Of a DNA stretch of 14,338 nt, positions 6,307-12,468 are shown one piece after another. Location of the stretch: positions 1 through 14,338 of the forward strand of contig JAUIAA010000019.1 in NCBI GenBank assembly GCA_030425715.1, given 5' to 3'. Origin of the DNA: Bacteroidia bacterium (lineage in GTDB: Bacteria; Bacteroidota; Bacteroidia; Flavobacteriales; Flavobacteriaceae). Positions within the stretch are counted from its first letter, which is position 1. Each line of letters opens with the position of its first letter. The notes beneath the pieces are model-generated. The model ran no database searches. It was not told where the DNA came from and was given only the letters and a program-made list of their open reading frames with translations. The translations under genes and the position numbers were made by a program.

Positions 6307-7560
6307 TTAACAATCGATACCAATAGGAAGTGTATATTTTACGTTAACTTTCTTACCGTTATGTATGGCTGGCACAAATATTGGTAAACTATTAATAACT
6401 CTTATAGCCTCTTTTTCAAGGGATACATGAGGCCCTCTAGCTTTAATATTTTTAACTTTTCCTTCTTTATCAATAATGAATTGGACATATACTCTTTTTG
6501 TACCGGGGTCGATGTTCAAACTTTTAACAATACCGAAGTTAAAATTATCTTCCACAAAGGATTGCATTTTTTCAGTAAAACAGGCCTTATCATCTACAGC
6601 GCCTTCGCATCCTTTAAAAATTGGTAGCTGTTCTAAGTCTGCAAAAGCTACTGTTTCTGTATTTTCTATAATATTTGAATTATTTACAATCTTTACAACA
6701 GGTTCTTTGTCTTTTTTTACACATGAAGTGAAAACTAACATTAGTCCAAATACAGGTATTAATAACAAATACTTTAACTTTAAAATTTCTTTTGATTTAA
6801 CTTTTCCTAACATAATAATTCGTTTTTTAATAAGTGATTTTTTATAAAATGAGTTGACAAATGAAAATTGATTGACCTGAAATATTTGGCTTAATAAATT
6901 TTCAAAATAAGGTTGTCTATTTTTAGGGTTTACCGTTTTTTCATCGGCAATAAATTCGTGTAATTCTGAGATCCGATTTTGGTAGACATAACTTAATGGG
7001 TTAAACCAACACACAATTTTTAGCAACTCAAAAAAGAGTAAATCTAAACTGTGCCATTGTTTCACGTGCACCAGTTCATGCCTGATGATTTGTTTGGTGT
7101 TTTTTAAATCCTTCCCTATAAAAATAGAATTGAAAAATGAAAATGCTATCGTGCTTTGGTTTATAGTAATTAACTTATAATTAGACTTTTTCTGCTTAGG
7201 GCTGGTTCTTGCCAACCAAATAATCTGTACCAATTTAGAAATAAATAAAGCGGTGGTTACAGCAATTCCTATGAGGTAAATCCAATAAGAGCTATCAAAA
7301 TAAGTGGTAGAATTTTCTATATTTTGTGCTACAAAATTACTTGGGTTTAAAACCACTTCTGGCAATAATACGGTATACTCTTTCGGTATGTTTTCACGAA
7401 TACCTCTAAACTCCATCCAAGGTAATAAATAGGCCAAAATTGAGGTTAGAATTAAATACGCTCTATTCCATTGGTAAAAAGTTTCTTTACGCAAAAAGAG
7501 GTCATAAACTGCTAAAAATGCAATTTGAATGATACCCACTTGTATAAAATAATTTAACAT
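6307..7560 (-). CDS. M56 (BlaR1-type) metallopeptidase fused to a TonB C-terminal domain
   Basis: A 417-residue inner-membrane protein. Hydrophobic segments at about 4-22, 34-47 and 92-116 precede a cytoplasmic zinc-protease domain with HELVH at 161-165 and a downstream 'ELHEFIADE' (199-207) that should supply the third zinc ligand. A further membrane segment lies at about 264-279. The periplasmic tail contains the paired-cysteine motif PIFKGC...ACF (313-328) and a TonB_C fold at about 340-416. In BlaR1/MecR1 the periplasmic part is a penicillin-binding sensor; here a TonB-like domain takes that place, a fusion known in Bacteroidota. The likely role is to sense an envelope signal and relieve BlaI-type repression, since the repressor gene lies four bases upstream. 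The signal is unknown, and beta-lactam resistance should not be assumed. Confidence 0.9.
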   Translation of the reverse strand: MLNYFIQVGIIQIAFLAVYDLFLRKETFYQWNRAYLILTSILAYLLPWMEFRGIRENIPKEYTVLLPEVVLNPSNFVAQNIENSTTYFDSSYWIYLIGIAVTTALFISKLVQIIWLARTSPKQKKSNYKLITINQSTIAFSFFNSIFIGKDLKNTKQIIRHELVHVKQWHSLDLLFFELLKIVCWFNPLSYVYQNRISELHEFIADEKTVNPKNRQPYFENLLSQIFQVNQFSFVNSFYKKSLIKKRIIMLGKVKSKEILKLKYLLLIPVFGLMLVFTSCVKKDKEPVVKIVNNSNIIENTETVAFADLEQLPIFKGCEGAVDDKACFTEKMQSFVEDNFNFGIVKSLNIDPGTKRVYVQFIIDKEGKVKNIKARGPHVSLEKEAIRVINSLPIFVPAIHNGKKVNVKYTLPIGIDC

Positions 7561-7564
7561 ACTG

Positions 7565-7930
7565 CTATTTTTTATGGTTTTGTAATTCTTTTAAAATGAA
7601 CTCTAAATCTTCTATATCCACCTCATTTTTCTTTACAAAAAACGATACCATACTTTTGAATGAACCTCCAAAATAGCCATCTACTAATTTTTGCATACTT
7701 TGTTTACTGTAACTTTCTTTTGTAATTAATGGATAATACTTATACCCTTTACCAAATACTTTGTGTGCTACAAACGCTTTGGTTTCTAAAATTCTAATTA
7801 TGGTAGATACTGTATTATATGCTGGTTTAGGCTTTGGAAATTTTTCTATAACCTCTTTTACAGAACCCAATTCTAAATCCCATAAAATTTGCATGATCTG
7901 CTCTTCTGCCTTTGTCAACTGTTTACTCAT
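7565..7930 (-). CDS. BlaI/MecI/CopY family transcriptional repressor
   Basis: A 121-residue winged-helix regulator of standard BlaI length. The family pattern is clear: 'LTKAEEQIMQILWDL' (5-19) in helix 1, recognition helix 'AYNTVSTIIRILE' (37-49), wing 'FGKGYKYYPLI' (59-69), and a C-terminal dimerisation part with 'YFGGSFKSMVSFF' (86-98), the zone in which BlaI and MecI are cleaved when the membrane partner is activated. It is the first gene of the cassette and is followed after four bases by the M56 peptidase. Three identical-arm inverted repeats surround its promoter, so autorepression of the whole cassette is likely. The real regulon could extend elsewhere in the genome. Confidence 0.93.
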   Translation of the reverse strand: MSKQLTKAEEQIMQILWDLELGSVKEVIEKFPKPKPAYNTVSTIIRILETKAFVAHKVFGKGYKYYPLITKESYSKQSMQKLVDGYFGGSFKSMVSFFVKKNEVDIEDLEFILKELQNHKK

Positions 7931-7935
7931 TATTC

Positions 7936-7951
7936 AACTAATTTTTTAGTT
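7936..7951. promoter_or_regulatory. Candidate BlaI operator 1 (AACTAA-N4-TTAGTT)
   Basis: A 16-bp inverted repeat with arms AACTAA and TTAGTT and spacer TTTT. It lies between the -7 element and the ATG of the repressor gene, where binding would block transcription start or elongation. Identical arms recur at 7967 and 7985. Confidence 0.65.
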
Positions 7952-7959
7952 CTACAATA

Positions 7960-7967
7960 CAAATATA
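7960..7967 (-). promoter_or_regulatory. Candidate -7 element (TATATTTG) for the BlaI-M56 operon
   Basis: The minus strand reads TATATTTG, exact to TAnnTTTG, 29 bases before the repressor ATG. It is bounded by operator 1 downstream and operators 2 and 3 upstream; operator 2 shares its first base. Confidence 0.55.
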
Positions 7968-7982
7968 ACTAAATATTTAGTT
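7967..7982. promoter_or_regulatory. Candidate BlaI operator 2 (AACTAA-ATAT-TTAGTT)
   Basis: A perfect 16-bp palindrome including its spacer, abutting the -7 element on its upstream side. It would fill the promoter spacer region between -7 and -33. Confidence 0.7.
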
Positions 7983-7984
7983 TA

Positions 7985-8000
7985 AACTAATTTTTTAGTT
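7985..8000. promoter_or_regulatory. Candidate BlaI operator 3 (AACTAA-N4-TTAGTT)
   Basis: Third copy with identical arms and spacer TTTT, starting 18 bp after operator 2. It would cover the -33 region of the repressor promoter. It is also about 36-51 bp upstream of the putative -7 element of the divergent DUF456 gene, so it might touch that promoter too. Confidence 0.65.
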
Positions 8001-8035
8001 AAAAAATTCATCAAATCAATTCTTAAAACAATTAA

Positions 8036-8043
8036 CTATCTTG
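8036..8043 (+). promoter_or_regulatory. Possible -7-like element (CTATCTTG) for the DUF456 gene
   Basis: The stretch TATCTTGC resembles the common flavobacterial TAnnTTTGC with one T missing and lies 18 bases before the ATG at 8062. It is the best candidate in the gap, but the match is imperfect. Confidence 0.25.
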
Positions 8044-8061
8044 CGCATTAATATTTATTTT

Positions 8062-8559
8062 ATGGATATCTTTTTGTTAATTATGGGTTTCCTTCTAACC
8101 TTATTAGGCATTGCAGGATCTTTTTTACCTGTTTTACCAGGTCCAATTACAGGTTGGGCTGGATTATTACTACTACACTTAACTAGTGTAGTACCAATGA
8201 ATTATACTTTTTTAGGTATTACTTTGGCAATTTCTATAATAATTTGGATACTCGATTATACCATTCCAGCAATGGGCACTAAAAAATTTGGAGGCAGTAA
8301 ATATGGAGCTATAGGAACTACCATTGGTTTAATTATTGGTTTGGTTTCGCCTATTCCTTTAGGTTTTGTTATTGGTGCTTTTCTTGGTGCATTTATTGGA
8401 GAAATGATATACAATAGTAGAGATATTGGTAGAGCAGTCAAAGCTGCATTTGGTTCATTTTTAGGCTTTTTAGCATCTACAACCATTAAATTTATTATAA
8501 GCGTAGTTTTTGTGGGGCTCTTTATTTCTATAACTATAGACTACTGGCCATTTCATTAA
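8062..8559 (+). CDS. DUF456 family integral membrane protein
   Basis: A 165-residue, very hydrophobic, glycine-rich protein. The N-terminal 'GIAGSFLPVLPGPITGWAGLLL' region (about residues 15-36) and the later glycine-rich helices ('GAIGTTIGLIIGL', 'GFVIGAFLGAFIGEM') are diagnostic of DUF456. Four or five membrane helices are visible, ending in a hydrophobic C-terminal segment. The open frame extends to a TTG at 8041, but I chose the ATG at 8062 because the TTG falls inside the likely -7 element and would add a non-conserved MRINIYF extension. The family has no established function. It is divergent from the BlaI-type gene and is followed 96 bases later by the acyl-ACP desaturase, which has its own promoter box. 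Confidence 0.88.
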   Translation: MDIFLLIMGFLLTLLGIAGSFLPVLPGPITGWAGLLLLHLTSVVPMNYTFLGITLAISIIIWILDYTIPAMGTKKFGGSKYGAIGTTIGLIIGLVSPIPLGFVIGAFLGAFIGEMIYNSRDIGRAVKAAFGSFLGFLASTTIKFIISVVFVGLFISITIDYWPFH

Positions 8560-8628
8560 AACATAAAAAAGAGCAGTTTTATTTTGGGTTTTATAGACTC
8601 AAAAAAGGGCTACCTCATAAAATCGTAG

Positions 8629-8636
8629 TAACTTTG
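8629..8636 (+). promoter_or_regulatory. Candidate -7 element (TAACTTTG) for the acyl-ACP desaturase
   Basis: TAACTTTG is an exact match to TAnnTTTG, 19 bases before the ATG at 8656. No -33 TTG was seen at the usual distance. Confidence 0.5.
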
Positions 8637-8655
8637 TTATTTAAAACTTGAAAAC

Positions 8656-9648
8656 ATGTCGGCATTTAATATAAGGTTAGAAGTAATGCAAACGCTAGAG
8701 AAAAACATCGAAAGTTTTTTTAGTGATTTTTTAATAGCGCCAGAAAAAATATGGCAACCAACTGATTTTTTACCAAATCCACAAGGCAATTCGTTTATGG
8801 ATGAGGTTACTGAAATTAGAGAAATTTCAAAAGACTTAGATAATGACTTTTGGATTTCTTTGGTTGGAGATATGGTTACAGAAGAGGCTTTGCCTACTTA
8901 CGAATCATGGCTTATTGATGTAGTTGGTATTGACCAGCATGGAGAACAAGGAGATAACGGCTGGGCAAGATGGGTAAGACAGTGGACTGCAGAAGAAAAC
9001 CGTCATGGTGATGTTTTAAACAAGTACATTTACTTATCTGGAAGGGTAAATATGCGCGAAGTAGAGATTACTACTCAACATTTAATTACTGATGGTTTTG
9101 ACATTGGTACCTCAAGAGATCCTTATAAAAACTTTGTGTATACCAGTTTTCAAGAATTGGCTACTTATGTTTCGCACAATAACGTAGCAAAGATTGCTAA
9201 AAAAGCAGGAATGAAATCTTTGTCTAAAATGTGTAAAATTATTGCTGGTGACGAGATGCGCCATCACAAGGCTTATACCGAATTTGTTAGGCAAATTTTT
9301 GCAGTAGATCCAAGTGAAATGATGCTAGCCTATTTTCATATGATGAAGCATAAAATTACCATGCCAGCGATGCACTTGCGCGAATCTTTTGAGGCCAAAG
9401 GAACCTTGTTTGATCGATTTTCAGAGGTTGCTCAAAGGGCGGGAGTTTACACCAGCTTTGATTATGTAGATATTATTAAAAAATTAAACGATGCTTGGCA
9501 AATAGACAAGATGACTAATTTAAATCCTGAAGCTGAAAAAGCTAGAAACTATTTAATGAAGTTACCAGATAGGATGTATAGAATTGCCGAACGAATTGTT
9601 GTACCCGATACGCAACATCATTTTAAGTGGATGAATCCATTAACTTAA
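8656..9648 (+). CDS. Soluble acyl-ACP desaturase (type 2 fatty acid desaturase)
   Basis: A 330-residue ferritin-like diiron enzyme that puts a cis double bond into acyl chains carried on acyl carrier protein, using oxygen and reduced ferredoxin, in the cytoplasm. Both diiron half-sites are present: TEEALPTYE with E76/E77, EENRHG with E114 and H117, QELAT with E167, and DEMRHH with E200 and H203. These correspond to the six ligands of the plant stearoyl-ACP desaturase. There is no transit or signal peptide. In bacteria this class can support membrane fluidity at low temperature. It appears to be a single-gene unit with its own -7 box, and its last 26 bases overlap the end of the convergent cvfB-like gene. 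Regioselectivity cannot be read from sequence. Confidence 0.93.
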   Translation: MSAFNIRLEVMQTLEKNIESFFSDFLIAPEKIWQPTDFLPNPQGNSFMDEVTEIREISKDLDNDFWISLVGDMVTEEALPTYESWLIDVVGIDQHGEQGDNGWARWVRQWTAEENRHGDVLNKYIYLSGRVNMREVEITTQHLITDGFDIGTSRDPYKNFVYTSFQELATYVSHNNVAKIAKKAGMKSLSKMCKIIAGDEMRHHKAYTEFVRQIFAVDPSEMMLAYFHMMKHKITMPAMHLRESFEAKGTLFDRFSEVAQRAGVYTSFDYVDIIKKLNDAWQIDKMTNLNPEAEKARNYLMKLPDRMYRIAERIVVPDTQHHFKWMNPLT

Positions 9649-10465
9649 TTCCATCTTTATAAATTTCAACTTGTTTATTTTTATACAAGTTTCCCAAGCC
9701 TTTTTTAAAGGCTTTTTTACTTAATCCTAATTTAAACTTTATATCTTCAGGTGTGCTTTTGTCTGTCAGTTCTAAAAAACCATCATTTTCGGCAATGGCA
9801 TTTAAAATGATTTCTGTATTGGTAGCTATACTTTTTTGATAACCTATAGGCTCTAAAACCACATCAATCTTACCATCCTCTCTTATTTTTTTTACAAAGC
9901 CTTTGATTTGATCGCCGGGATGCACAACTTTATGGATATCTGAATTAAATATCAAACCCTTATACATATTGTTTACAATGGTATTGATACCAATTTCCGA
10001 TTTTTTATACAGCAATAAGTCTACCTCATCTCCTTCTTTTACATCTATTTCGTCAAAAAATAAGAAGTCTTTTTCTTTACTCGAGCCTAATAACCTATTA
10101 TTTTTCTCGTCTAAAAAAACAAAAACCAAATACCAATTTCCTTCTTCCATTCTTTCCGTTTGCTCTTCCCTTGGCACAAACAAATCTACAGGTAAGCCCC
10201 AATCCAAATAAGCTCCATAAGAGGTCGTTGCTTTTACTTCTAAAAAGGCAAAATGCTCCAATTCCACAGCAGGTTTTTGTAAAGTAGCTACTATTTTTTT
10301 ATCTAGGTTTTTAAAAACAAAGGCATACACCTGCTCATCTATATATAATGAATCCGCTTCCAAATCATCAACCAACAATATTTCTTGGTGCTCTTTATCA
10401 GATAAAATATATCCTTCGTCTTCCTTTCTAACCACTTTTAATTGTTGTGTTTTACCTAGTTGCAT
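9623..10465 (-). CDS. cvfB: CvfB-like S1-domain RNA-binding protein
   Basis: A 280-residue protein matching the CvfB/YitL family in length and order. It has an N-terminal OB-fold part ('GYILSDKEHQEILL', about 18-31), an S1 module with 'GAYLDWGLPVDLFVPREEQ' (about 83-101), another S1-like module around 'HPGDQIKGFVKKIREDGKIDVVLEP' (about 182-206), and a C-terminal winged helix ('TPEDIKFKLGLSKKAFKKGLGNLYK', about 238-262) typical of the family. CvfB binds RNA in Staphylococcus, where it influences virulence-gene expression; in Bacteroidota its targets are unknown. It has its own -7 box 19 bases upstream, and a strong terminator behind the preceding gene separates it from that gene. Its stop lies inside the 3' end of the convergent desaturase gene. 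Confidence 0.87.
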   Translation of the reverse strand: MQLGKTQQLKVVRKEDEGYILSDKEHQEILLVDDLEADSLYIDEQVYAFVFKNLDKKIVATLQKPAVELEHFAFLEVKATTSYGAYLDWGLPVDLFVPREEQTERMEEGNWYLVFVFLDEKNNRLLGSSKEKDFLFFDEIDVKEGDEVDLLLYKKSEIGINTIVNNMYKGLIFNSDIHKVVHPGDQIKGFVKKIREDGKIDVVLEPIGYQKSIATNTEIILNAIAENDGFLELTDKSTPEDIKFKLGLSKKAFKKGLGNLYKNKQVEIYKDGIKLMDSST

Positions 10466-10484
10466 TTCAAATATTTAGTAGTTA

Positions 10485-10492
10485 CAAAAGTA
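10485..10492 (-). promoter_or_regulatory. Candidate -7 element (TACTTTTG) for the cvfB-like gene
   Basis: The minus strand reads TACTTTTG, exact to TAnnTTTG, with a TTTG at 10509-10512 sixteen bases further upstream that could serve as the -33 element. This is the best two-part promoter in the window. Confidence 0.5.
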
Positions 10493-10520
10493 AGCTTTAA
10501 AAAAATAACAAATTGTTTAA

Positions 10521-10560
10521 AACAAAAAAGTCTATCAAAAAAATGATAGACTTTTTTGTT
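10521..10560 (-). terminator. Perfect 17-bp hairpin terminator behind the Spy-like gene
   Basis: Left arm 10521-10537 (AACAAAAAAGTCTATCA) and right arm 10544-10560 are perfect reverse complements around a six-base A/T loop. In the minus-strand transcript the hairpin follows the stop of the 10574-11038 gene by 13 bases and its 3' arm contains TTTTTT, so the U-tract is part of the stem. Because both arms carry A/T runs, it could work in either direction. Confidence 0.85.
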
Positions 10561-10573
10561 AAACCTATATATA

Positions 10574-11038
10574 CTAATTGGTTTCTAACAACGGTATGTC
10601 AACAGCCAATTCGGCATTAATTAAAGTTTCAATTTTGTTTTCTAACTGCATAAAACGAGCTGCCTTACCTGCAGGAAGAATTTTTTTAAACTTAGCATAA
10701 TACTTTTTGCTTAATTTTAAAGCTTCCAATTTTTGGCTAAATGCAGCTTTCGTTAATTGATCTGCCTTTTCATTGGTTAAATTCTCGTAATTTTTGGCGT
10801 ATTCTTTAATAATTGCAATACGCTTGTTTTGCACTCCATACATATTGCTTTGGTATTCGTTGTACAAGGGCCAAAAAGCATTACTTTCAGCATCTGTAAA
10901 GTCCATTGCTTCTGTAATTGCAGCTTTTTTCTCCACTTTAATAACATCTCTAGTCATTTCAGTAAAATCATCATCAGTTTGGGCGGTAATTTGCAAGCTA
11001 AACACACTTGCAAGTAGTAAAAGGGTAATTTTTTTCAT
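10574..11038 (-). CDS. Small secreted Spy/CpxP-like helical protein
   Basis: A 154-residue exported protein. The signal peptide (KK, then a leucine-rich core, then ITAQ) probably ends after residue 20. The mature part has no cysteine and is predicted by eye to be almost all helix and highly charged. The stretch 'MDFTDAESNAFWPLYNEYQ' (45-63) resembles the LTxxQ-type segment of Spy/CpxP periplasmic proteins, which flavobacterial annotation often labels 'sensor of ECF-type sigma factor'. A long basic helix 'LKLSKKYYAKFKKILPAGKAARFMQLE' follows in the second half. A periplasmic chaperone or stress-sensing role is inference only. It has its own candidate -7 box and is closed by a perfect hairpin terminator, so it is monocistronic. 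Confidence 0.8.
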   Translation of the reverse strand: MKKITLLLLASVFSLQITAQTDDDFTEMTRDVIKVEKKAAITEAMDFTDAESNAFWPLYNEYQSNMYGVQNKRIAIIKEYAKNYENLTNEKADQLTKAAFSQKLEALKLSKKYYAKFKKILPAGKAARFMQLENKIETLINAELAVDIPLLETN

Positions 11039-11067
11039 CGATTTTAATTTAGTTTAATTTGTTTTAA

Positions 11068-11075
11068 CAAATATA
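11068..11075 (-). promoter_or_regulatory. Candidate -7 element (TATATTTG) for the Spy-like gene
   Basis: The minus strand reads TATATTTG, exact to TAnnTTTG, 29 bases before the ATG at 11038. A TTTTG lies upstream, but only about 12 bases away, closer than usual for a -33 element. Confidence 0.45.
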
Positions 11076-11119
11076 CTATAAATCGAACAAAACCCATGGG
11101 ATATTTTTTTTGAAATACA

Positions 11120-11575
11120 CTACTGGGTACTGTTTATAAACTGAAATTCTATTTTTTGTGTTTCTGCAGAAATATGTGCGATTAAGCTTTTGCCTTGCTT
11201 AAAATACTTGATTTTTTTTGGAAAATCATTTTCTGGATTTTCGCAAACAAAACTATCTGTAGAAATATTAGTTACAAGAAAATTAGTTGGCTTTGGGTTT
11301 ACACCAACCACTTCAAACACCCATTGAGATTTATTTTTATATAAACGCATATGCTCTTTAAACACCGTATCTTTATCTGCCAAGGTGCAGCCCAATCCAA
11401 TATACTCTAATGAACTCTTCTTGCTCCAATTTTCAAATGTGGCATTTCCGGGTTTATCATTTACCCTTGTCCATTTCCCTAATAACCAATCAAAGTTTTC
11501 TTGGTCTTGATTGCTTGTTTCAAAAGACAGAAATAATATCCCGAGAAATACAAAAAATGTAGTTCTAATTTTCAT
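11120..11575 (-). CDS. DUF6265 family exported protein
   Basis: A 151-residue protein with a hydrophobic N-terminal signal (about residues 5-20). It has the DUF6265 pattern: 'FDWLLGKWTR' (28-37), 'FENWSKKSSLEYIGLG' (46-61), 'VFKEHMRLYKN', 'WVFEVVGVN', and the hallmark 'FVCENPENDFPKKIKYF' (107-123) followed by 'LIAHISA'. The family probably forms a lipocalin-like beta barrel, but no function is established. The start lies eight bases after the stop of the SGNH hydrolase gene, so the two exported proteins are translated from one transcript and may work on the same extracellular or periplasmic substrate. Confidence 0.82.
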   Translation of the reverse strand: MKIRTTFFVFLGILFLSFETSNQDQENFDWLLGKWTRVNDKPGNATFENWSKKSSLEYIGLGCTLADKDTVFKEHMRLYKNKSQWVFEVVGVNPKPTNFLVTNISTDSFVCENPENDFPKKIKYFKQGKSLIAHISAETQKIEFQFINSTQ

Positions 11576-11583
11576 TAATTCAA

Positions 11584-12264
11584 TTATTTAAGGGTTGTTT
11601 GGATTGCTTTTTCTGCTAATGCAGACATCAAAATATACCCTTCTTTGCTCGCATGTACACCATCATAGCTATATTCCTTTTTCATGCCATTTCTTTTGTC
11701 TTTCATCTTGCTGTGGTAATCTAAATAGGTATGCCCTTCTACTTTAGCGTAGTTTTGTAAAGACTGGTTAATTTCTATAATTCTGTTTGCAGGAAAAGTC
11801 CCTTCTCGCCAAGGATAATCATAAACTGGTAAAATGGAAGAAATAACAACTTTAATATGGTGTTTTTGTGCCAATTCGGCCATAGAAAAAATATTATCGG
11901 TAATCATTTTATTGGTTGAAGCCCCAGTGTTTCCAGCCAAATCATTCGTTCCTGCTAAAATTACCACCACCTTTGGTTGTAAATCAATAACATCTTGCTT
12001 AAATCGCAATAGCATTTGCGGGGTGGTTTGTCCGCTAATTCCTCTATTGATATAGGGTTTACCATTAAAAAACTCAGGGTAGGTTTGACTCCAACCTTCT
12101 GTAATAGAATTTCCCATAAAAACCACTCTGTTTTCATTGGGCATTGGAGGTTTTAATTCGGCATTGGCATTTTGAAATTTTTGTAAGTTAGGCCAATCTT
12201 GAGCCAACACTTTATTTATTGTGAATAATAAAAATAACACAGTAACAAATTTAATTTTAGACAT
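11584..12264 (-). CDS. Exported SGNH/GDSL-type hydrolase
   Basis: A 226-residue serine esterase/acylhydrolase of the SGNH fold. A signal peptide ends near residue 21 (KVLAQ). The four SGNH blocks are present: block I FMGNSITEGW with nucleophile S53, block II RGISGQTT with G78, block III AGTNDLAG with N107, and block V DGVHAS with D201 and H204. The DGVH and GISGQTT forms resemble the group that includes acetylhydrolases acting on carbohydrates or platelet-activating factor. Substrate is not certain; deacetylation of a sugar or lipid in the envelope is plausible. It is followed by the DUF6265 gene with an eight-base gap, and no clear TAnnTTTG box was found on this strand in the 204 bases upstream. 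Confidence 0.9.
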   Translation of the reverse strand: MSKIKFVTVLFLLFTINKVLAQDWPNLQKFQNANAELKPPMPNENRVVFMGNSITEGWSQTYPEFFNGKPYINRGISGQTTPQMLLRFKQDVIDLQPKVVVILAGTNDLAGNTGASTNKMITDNIFSMAELAQKHHIKVVISSILPVYDYPWREGTFPANRIIEINQSLQNYAKVEGHTYLDYHSKMKDKRNGMKKEYSYDGVHASKEGYILMSALAEKAIQTTLK

Positions 12265-12468
12265 TGATTTTATACCTTTAGAAATATCTCTTTTTTGATA
12301 AAAATAAGCTTTTTAACAACTAAAACAGATACTTACCCTAAGTAACTTTTATTAAACTAACAAAATAATCCCAAATCAAAAAGTTCAAAAATTAATTTAT
12401 GTAGATTTTAGATTTGGTAAAATTATTGCAACAACTACTGGCTTTGTTTTTTTAAAAATTAATCATAC

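Noticed and set aside
6427..6847. Plus-strand open frames of 66 and 123 codons opposite the M56-TonB gene
   Set aside because: They are antisense to well-conserved protease/TonB coding sequence, show no family features, and overlap each other in different frames.
8041..8061. Upstream TTG start for the DUF456 gene, adding seven residues
   Set aside because: The TTG lies inside the likely -7 element, and the ATG at 8062 fits the family N-terminus.
8256..8486. Minus-strand 76-codon frame inside the DUF456 gene
   Set aside because: Proline-rich antisense of glycine-rich membrane helices; not a plausible protein.
9969..10211. Plus-strand 80-codon frame opposite the cvfB-like gene
   Set aside because: Serine- and lysine-rich translation with no recognisable domain, as expected for the antisense of an acidic, S1-type coding region.
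12409..12453. Plus-strand TAGATTTG box (12409-12416) followed by a T-run, suggesting a small RNA in the 204-base gap
   Set aside because: The implied RNA would be only about 30 bases with no hairpin before the T-run; the motif is expected by chance in such AT-rich DNA.
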